From: SP5GCR1 sp965199685
GTDB lineage: Bacteria > Pseudomonadota > Gammaproteobacteria > Poriferisulfidales > Oxydemutatoraceae
Reading direction: 5' to 3'
DNA length: 64,000 nucleotides
Assembly (NCBI GenBank): GCA_965199685.1
Contig: OZ241323.1
Coordinates: forward strand, 1,178,001 to 1,242,000
Positions 45,701 through 54,700 of this stretch are shown here, piece by piece. The notes below the pieces were generated by a model. That model saw nothing but the letters and a program-made list of their open reading frames with translations. It did no database searches and had not been told where the DNA came from. Numbering within the stretch: position 1 is the first letter of the stretch; every line of letters begins with the position of its first letter. Both the position numbers and the translations under genes were made by a program.

Positions 45701-48700
45701 TCATTGATAGCAACCAAACCACCCGCCAATGCCATTGTTAACCTATTCGATAGATTGCCTTTGACTTGGGTTTCCGAGTATGACTCGGTAATGGAACCGG
45801 CAACATTCCAGCCGACCAAACCGCCTACGATTGCCGATGTGCCGTCGCCTTTCGCCTCCACATAACCGCTAACATAACTGTGCCTGATATCGCCTGCTCG
45901 GTTATGAGCAACCAAACCACCTACGTGTGCACCGCCGACTATATCCACATCGATTAAACCCAGCCCCTCTATTGCAACATCGGTTTCTCTACCATCTATC
46001 ACACCAAATAAACCACCGTCACTATCCGGTCTATTAATCCTTAAATTGGAAATCGTATAGCCGTTGCCTTGGAATGTTGCCACAAACGGATGTTTTAGTG
46101 TCCCTATTGGCTGCCAGCCTGCTCCAGTAGTCCATGCACCGTTTACACTCCCTGCTCGATAATGTGCCGGGTTATCAAAATCCAAATCTCGCAACAACTC
46201 ATATCCCTTACAACCAGTCGTCGGACAACCTTTGGCATTTTCTATCAATACACCATCGCCGCTTTGATGCCTAAAACGATTGCCATCCAAAGCGTTGCGC
46301 ATCGCATCCAAATCCTCCAGTGTTAGAAGCTCTATCAATCCATCTTTGTCGGTATCAACATTTCTCGCACCCGAAGAGAAATAATCTACTTCAAAGTGAT
46401 ATCGGACGCGCTGATCTCCCGATACTTCAATACTAATCAGGGTCGTGGTGGTGGAACGTAATGCGATCGGCGAGCTGCTGGTAGCACTTTTTACCGTCTT
46501 GTCAAAGCCGTTATCGCTGGCGATGCGAATGATCGCATCCTCATCTAGGGCTTGTGGTATCAAATGTAGGTGTTCTATGTTTGCATCCAGCTCTACGCCG
46601 ATGCGATAATGCAACTTGCTCGTATTAAAGCGCGGAGATAGTGTTACAACTTGTGAGATTGCCAAACTTGACAAACCATAAGATTGCAAACCAGTGAGCG
46701 TGCTTTCGGTAGTGCTGGTATATTTAAGAATCGGGTATTGCTGTGCGTTACCAAAATGCCAATCGCTATCGCTCCACTGGTAATAAGCCTTACTTGCATC
46801 CAATGATTGATTGTTGCCCGACTGCAGTTGCAAAGTGGTTTTGCCGATGCCGGCGGCGGACCCTCGTAGGTTGCTTGTCGCAATATCCCAATAGCTATTT
46901 ACCGCAACACCTCCAGCATTGTTACCAATTAAACCACCCGTCGCAATTGCATACGAAGCACACACAGGCACACCTGTGCATACCACATCTGCAGTCGCAT
47001 AACTGTTGCGAACCGAACCGCTGTTGTCACCGACCAAACCACCGACAAGTGTGGCACCTTGAATACTCCCGCTTGCATAAGTGTTTGCAATGGCACCAAG
47101 GTTCAAACCGACCAAACCACCGATATTATTATTGCCCAATACACGGCTCAAGCTGTAGCTATTCGCAATCACCCCACTATTTTCGTTGCGAGCTACCAAA
47201 CCACCGACCGAAGGACCGCCCGATACGATACCGTAAACATAACTATTAGAAATACGGCCGGTGTTATAGGCAACCAAACCAGCGACCACACGCTCGCCTG
47301 CCACCATACCATTCACATAGCTGTTGTCTATCTCCCCAGCATTATAGGCAGCTAGGGTTCCAATACCCTTGCTACCTGCAATCTCTACATCTGATAAATT
47401 AACATTCCTGACTCGCGCACTATCGGCTAATGCCGCAAACAGACCGATATTGTCTCTCTTTGATGTGATGCGCAAACCAGAAATCTCGTAGCCTAATGCG
47501 CGGTTGCCATCAAATATCGCGGTAAAGCATTGGCTTTGCGCATCACCGCAATCGAGTGTCGTTCCATCAATTGCTCCGATCGGATGCCAATCGTAATCGG
47601 AAAGATCTATGCTTGCCGCCAGTTCGTAGCCTTTGCAACCGACATTCGGGGTAGTCGGACATCCCACGGTGATTTTGGTATCGCTACGACCTGCTTTATA
47701 GCCGCTACCATCTAATTGATAACGAATTGCATTCAAATCGTCGGAACTACGAATCTCTATCAAACCGTCGTCGTCTTCGTCTATATCGTCGACAGCGATA
47801 AAAGGATGTTTGCTTACCAGAACACGATAGTGTGTCATCTCTGCAGTTTCAGATACCAAAGGATCTTCCACTGTCAAGGTCAGCAAGAACTCATTAATAT
47901 TGTCTATGGTAAACGTGGTGCCTTGACCGCTTCGTAATTCTTTGCGTGGATTCGTTTTGCTATCGTCGTTGACTATAACCACCGCATTCGAGTTAAACGT
48001 ATACGGAATGATGCTAAATTCACGAGCGTTGCTTTTTACTATCAATTCGTAATTGTACATCTTAGAATCAAAGTCGGGGTTTAATAACAAAATCTGACTT
48101 GTTGAAAGTGCTAGATTTCTTAAACCACTAGGGTGTTGAACCGGCAACAAGGTGCCACACACCGGCATTGCGGTAAGTGTATCGTCGGCTGCTTGACATG
48201 CTGGGCGAGATATTATATTGGTGGCAGTGGTATATCTTAGTGTCGGATATTGCGAACTACTTCCGGAATACCAATCGCTGCTATCCCAGTTGCTATAGAT
48301 TCCATCTCCGACCACAGGTGTTTGTAGCTCTGTCGTTGCCTTGCCGACACCGTTAGTATTATCTTCGTCATCCATTACTTCACTCGTATCAACATCCCAA
48401 TAACTTTGAACAACAAAGAATGTATTCCAGGTACCACCTATTAATCCTTGACTACTGCCCGATATGTTGCCGATTGCATAGCCATTGATAATACTGCCAC
48501 TTACCCAACCGACTAAACCACCGACAAAGCTATCTCCGCTAACCGCACCAGTCGCATAACTATCTTCGATATTTGTCGATGAAACACCGACTAAACCACC
48601 GACATAGTAATTCCCGCTAACCATACCAGATGCATAACTATTGTAGATACTTGAACTCGATTGATTCCCACCGACTAAACCGCCAACAAAACTAGTTCCG

Positions 48701-51700
48701 GTGACCTTAACACTTGTGTGGCTATTAACGATTACACCCGAATTACTACCAACCAAGCCACCTGAATACAAATTGCCTCGGACATCACCACCTCTCACAT
48801 AGCTATTGACGATTTCACCATGATTCTCACCCACCAAAGCACCGCTATTAGATTGACCCCTAACATCAACAATAGCATCAACATCCACAGCGAGTAGACC
48901 AACATTCTCAATTCTCGCATTATCTGCCAAAACACCGAACAAGCCGATATTGTCAATAGCGGCACCGTTAATCCTCAGATTTGCTATCGTATGCCCATTT
49001 CCATTAAATAAATCTCTAAACGGATTGCTACTATCTCCTATCGGTTGCCAGCCTGCACCGGCTGTCCATGCCGGGTTGGTCACACCGCTACGATAGCTGG
49101 TAGGATCCTTGAAGTCTAAGTCTCTAGATAACTTATAACCCTTGCATCGCCTCACATTGTCTTTGGTGTCTATAGGACAATCCTTCAAGGTGGCAGATAT
49201 CTGCTCCAAAGGATAACGCATTAGATTCAAATCTTCTAGATAATCAATAGGTATGAAACCATCTATTACCGCAATATCGTGCAGTAACTGAATCGTATAG
49301 GATGTCGGCATACCTTGCGTTGCGGATCTCACCGTAATAACGATGCTGTCTAAACCGTTGCTTAGAGCAAACAATGAACTTTGCCTACCGCGCATTGATG
49401 CACTCAAGCCACTTGCATTGACGGTTATCATATGACTGTCGTAATAGGCAGTGGATGTGGCACGAAATGTGACATCCCCGCTTGATATGGCAACGACCAA
49501 ATGGTAGTTATATATTTCAGGATTAAATGCCGGAATCAAGTGTGCATTTTCTGAAAGCTCTATTTGAGCCAAGCTCGCACGCTGCCCGGGTAGCAAGGCT
49601 CCACAATAAGGCATCTCTCTCGGCAATCTTGGTAAATGACTACGACAAACGACCCCTCTATCATGTCTGTCATGCTCAGATAAGCCTGCAGACAACAACT
49701 CATTGTTGCAATCGGATAGTTGCTCAAGCGACGGCTGCTTACATGTCGTATTCTCGTCATCGTCTGTCGCATAAAGCAACACCGGATATTGCTTTATATT
49801 GCCAAAGTGCCAATCGGCTCTCTTCCATCCAGTGTAGATATCATCCGACGGTATACCAGCCTTGAGTGCCACCGAAGTTGTTGAGGTTCCGGCAAGTGAG
49901 ACGGCTCTGGATATCACCGCATCTTTTCTGTAATAACTATTAACAACCGCATGTCCGAGGATGGTTGCTGCTACTAAACCTCCGGCACTTCCACTACTTG
50001 TCTGCACATCACCAGTTGCATAACTATTGTGAATTTTTGCATGATGATTACCGACTAAACCGCCGGCATTTCCATTACTTGCATACACATCACCGATCGC
50101 ATAACTATTAACAATAGAACCATTTTGATTCCACCCGACCAAACCACCGGCAAAAGTATTATTCACTCGTACGTCAACACTTGTATAGCTATTGACAATC
50201 ATGCCACCATTGTTTGTGCCGACCAAACCACCACCGTTGTCGCTATTGGCTAAGAGTTTGCCGTTTGCATGGCTATTGATAATCGTGCCGGAGTTGTGGC
50301 CGGCAATGCTACCGATATTGCTCTGTCCGGCGATATTCATATTCACTAAACCGACATTCTCAACTCTGCCGTAGGTTCCTATTACTCCGAATAGACCTAC
50401 ATAGTTGTTGTCTGTGTTTATAGTCAAATTAGAAATCGTATGACCGTTCCCCTTGAATACACCATTAAAAGATTCACTCAAATCACCTATCGGTTGCCAA
50501 TCAAACCCAGCGAGATCTATATCGGCAGTCAATTCATATCCTATGCACCCGTTGGGACAATAGATGGCATCGGTGGTTTCGTTCTCTTGATAGGCACTAC
50601 CATCCAAGCGATTGCGGACGACGTTCAAATCCATCGCATCATTAATCTCTATTAATCCATCGCCGTCTCTATCTATGCTCTGCACTACGGTGCTGAGTCG
50701 ATTTATGGTGAATTGATATCTGTAGGAATCTCGTTTGTCGCCTTTTACGACTAAACCGATGACCGTGTCGCCGGAGTCGTTCAACAGAATCGGTATCGTC
50801 CATTCGCCACTATCGCTTACTCCTACCAAGCTGCCATCCTTAAAAACTTCAACCATTGCATTTGCATTGGATGCAGTCGGCAACAGACGAATGGTACTGC
50901 GATCGGCATTGACCAATATATCGTAATCAAATGACGCATGCACAAAGGGACTAGACAGACCAGTGCCTTCGGATAATTTTAGGCTTTGCAAAAAGCTACC
51001 TTGATGACGAAGCAAGCTACTGCAAGCCTTGGGACGCTTCTGAATATCCGCCGCCCCACAATGTGCATCACTATCGGTAGAATCGCCACGCAAATTATAC
51101 TTAATCGCCGGATAATGTTTATCAGTGCCGAAATCCCAGTTAGCGGAATTGCCTAAATTATCGCTAGCCCAGCTCGTATAAATACCAGTTGCATCTGTAG
51201 GCGATTGAAGCGAGATAGTAGTCATCGGCACTCCTAAAGTCACATCGGTTTTAGAGATGTCTTGGTCCAGATAACTCGCGCGGACTGTCGGTACCATTAT
51301 ATCGTTCGGATCTTTATTACCACCGAATAAACTCTGCGACATACCAGCTTTAGTTGCCAGAACACTCGCATAACTATAGTTGATTTCAATAGCCGAAGAG
51401 GTGCGTGCGCCGATTAAACTACCTATGAATCCGTCATCGTGTTGTGCTGTAATCGTTCCGACTGCATAGCTATTGGCAATGATGATATCCGCATCCACAT
51501 TGCCAATCAAACCTCCACCGACTGCCGATTGCTCTTTAACAACGAGATTACCGATGAAATAACTGTTGCTAATTCGTGCAACTCCACCGCTGGTTGCAGT
51601 AATAGTATTTATCAAGCCAGCGGCAGCGATGTTTCCTTCTATGTCTCCTATCACATAACTATTGCTTATCGTGCATTGCATACACGATGTGGCAATTCCG

Positions 51701-54700
51701 GCAACTACATTTCCTGTGATATCCACACCCGGCAATCCGACACCATCTATATAGGTGGTGCGGCTATCGCTCCCTATGGTCGCAAAAAGACCTCCACCTC
51801 CTCTCACTCTTAAATTAGCAATGGTTTTATTATTACCTTTGAATGTGCCGATAAAATTCCCTACTATAGGTTGCCAGGAACCTATACCAGTCCAGCGATT
51901 CATGTTCACATCAGCATTGCGATAACTGCTGGTATCGTTAAAATCCAAATCCCTTAGCAGTTCATAACCTTTGCATCCTTCATTCGGACAACCCGAAGTA
52001 ACTTTGATCGATTGGGCATCTGCTCTATAACCACTGCCGTCCAACTGATGACGGATCGCATCCAAATCTTCCAAATAATTTATATCCACAAGACCGTCAC
52101 CGTCTTCATCGATGACCCTATGGCTAGAATAGTCCAAATAAAGTGTATATCTGACCCTCTGTGTGCCTCCTACCTCAATGACAACTTTTTTTGCCTGATC
52201 ATTTTTCAGTAAAATTGGCGCACTCGTGTCGTCGCTGTCTAGGGTTTCTCGCATAGTCCCGATAATGCTAATGCGTGCGGTTGATTCCATCGCAACCGGA
52301 ATCAAGCGCACACTCGGATGGTTGCCGATTACTGTGCCGAAATAAATACCGCTTTGGTTGAGCTTTTCAATAGCAATCGGTGGGTGGAGGCTAATATCGT
52401 TCGTTGGCCTCAGGCCACGCAAACCGTAGCGAAAGCCCGGTGATATTAAATCACCGCAGCGCAGTGTCTTCAATGAACCGCACTCAAGAATACTCTCAGT
52501 TGCGGTGGTATGTTTGAGTATCGGGTACTGATCTATATCACCGAAGTGCCAGTCGCTATCACTCCACTTGTAATAAACCTCGCTTGCATCCGATGATTGG
52601 CTGGTGCCCGATTGAAGCTGTTGCGTGTTTTGCTCGATCCCGTGGTTGCCTCCGCTGGCAATGGTGTCGGTATTCCAATAGCTGGCGACGATTGTGCCGC
52701 TGGGGTTGTCTCCGACTAAACTACCCCCTGTTCCCCCTCTGTTATTTAGTTCACCAATTGCATAACTATTTTTTATAGAACCTTCGTTATGTCCAACCAA
52801 ACCACCTACTAAAAATCCCTCAATATTAACTGAGGCATAACTGTTCATAAGCTGTGCTTGCGAGTCATTGCTACCGACCAGCCCTCCAATAGTGGAACCA
52901 CCACTTGCCAAAATCTTACCAGTTGCATAGCTATTAGCAATCAAACTCTGATTGCGACCCACCAAACCGCCAAAACGTGAAATTCCTGAAACCGGCATTA
53001 TGAGACCATCGGCATGACTATTGATAATCCTGCCATCGTTATCTCCGACCAAACCACCAAGCAATGAGGCTCCAGAAACTTCGCTTATCGCATAACTACC
53101 GATAATATCTCCACCCGCATTACTCGCAACCAGACCGCCGGCAGTGCCCCCGAACTTTGATTGAACACTGCCGCTAACATAACTATAGCCGACCTGCCCT
53201 CGGTTGGTGCCGACCAGTCCGGCAACTTTTGCACCACCTTCTATTCTCACATTCAACAAGCCGATATTGCGTATAAGTGCATCTGATGATGTAACACCAA
53301 ATAAACTTTGATTGTCGGCATCGTCTTTGTTTATCTGCAAACCTGATATCGTATAGCCGTTGCCGTCAAAGCTACCGGTAAAAGGCTTTGTCTCGTTGCC
53401 TATAGGAACCCAACCTATATCGCTATCATCGTCGTAATCATCTACCGTCCAAAAAATCCTATTCAATGGATCTAGATAACTCTCGCGGTCTGCAAAGTCC
53501 AAATCCCTAGCCAACTTATAAAAGCCACTTGGTTGCTGGTGTATCGCACGCAAATCTTCCAAATAGTTAATCAACGCGAACTCTTTGACGGTGATATTTT
53601 GATAATCAATGTGTAGTGTATAGCGTACGGTTTGGGTTCCTTGCACTTCAATGTGGATACGTTGGATAGAGTTTTCTTGCAAAGGGATTGCTTTACTTGT
53701 CTCGCCGCTGCGGATACGGTCGTGTGCGATCTCATCATCGCCGATGTAGAAATTAATACGCGCAGTGGGTTCTATCGTCGTCGGAATAAACCGTATCGTG
53801 TTATCGGTACTGCGCAGACTGCCGATATAAATACCGCTGTGGTTTTGTTCCTCAATATTGAACTCAGGAGATAGGGCAAACTCGGTAGACAAAGCACCAC
53901 CACCCACCATCTCCAAGTTGCGCAGACCGTAGCGTAAACGTGGTGATATCAACTCACCGCATTGCGGTAATCTCGGCAAACCGCAGCCATCGCCGTTGGG
54001 TCCCGGTGTATATTTGAGTATCGGATACTGTTCGCCGTTGCCGAAATCCCAGTTGGCATCGTCCCATTCCTCGTATATCCCGATTGCCGAAGTGGGTAAT
54101 TGCATTTGTTGCGTGGTCTGCCCGCTGCCATGACGACCTTGCAAACCGCTGGTCTCGGTATTCCAATAGCTCGCACTGATGCCGCCACCATCGCGAGCAA
54201 CTAAACCGCCGCCACTTCCTTGCACTCTCCCGATAGCATAACTGTTTGCGATCATCACTTTAGGTAGTGCATTAGTGCCTACTAAACCTCCCGATTCAAT
54301 TTCTCCGACAACGCTACCTGTTGCGTAGCTATTGCTTATAGGCCCTCTGTTGGAACCGACTAAACCACCCACGTTACTATTCCCCGTCAAATCACCACTG
54401 GCAAAACTATTGATAATACGTGCATTGAGATCATTCCTGCCTACAAGTCCACCGACATAATATCGCACTCCCGAAAAACTGCCATGTGCATGACTATTGA
54501 TGATTATGCCTAAATTATTGCCCGCTAAGCCACCTACACTTCCTTGAGAGCCTTCATCCTCCAGACTATGAAGCTCACCCACTACATAACTAGCGACTAT
54601 AGCTCCCTCATTGGAACCGGCGAGTCCACCGATGTATTGATTTCCTTCTATCTTGACATACGCCAAACCGATATGTCTTACCGTAGCCGTAGATGCCAAA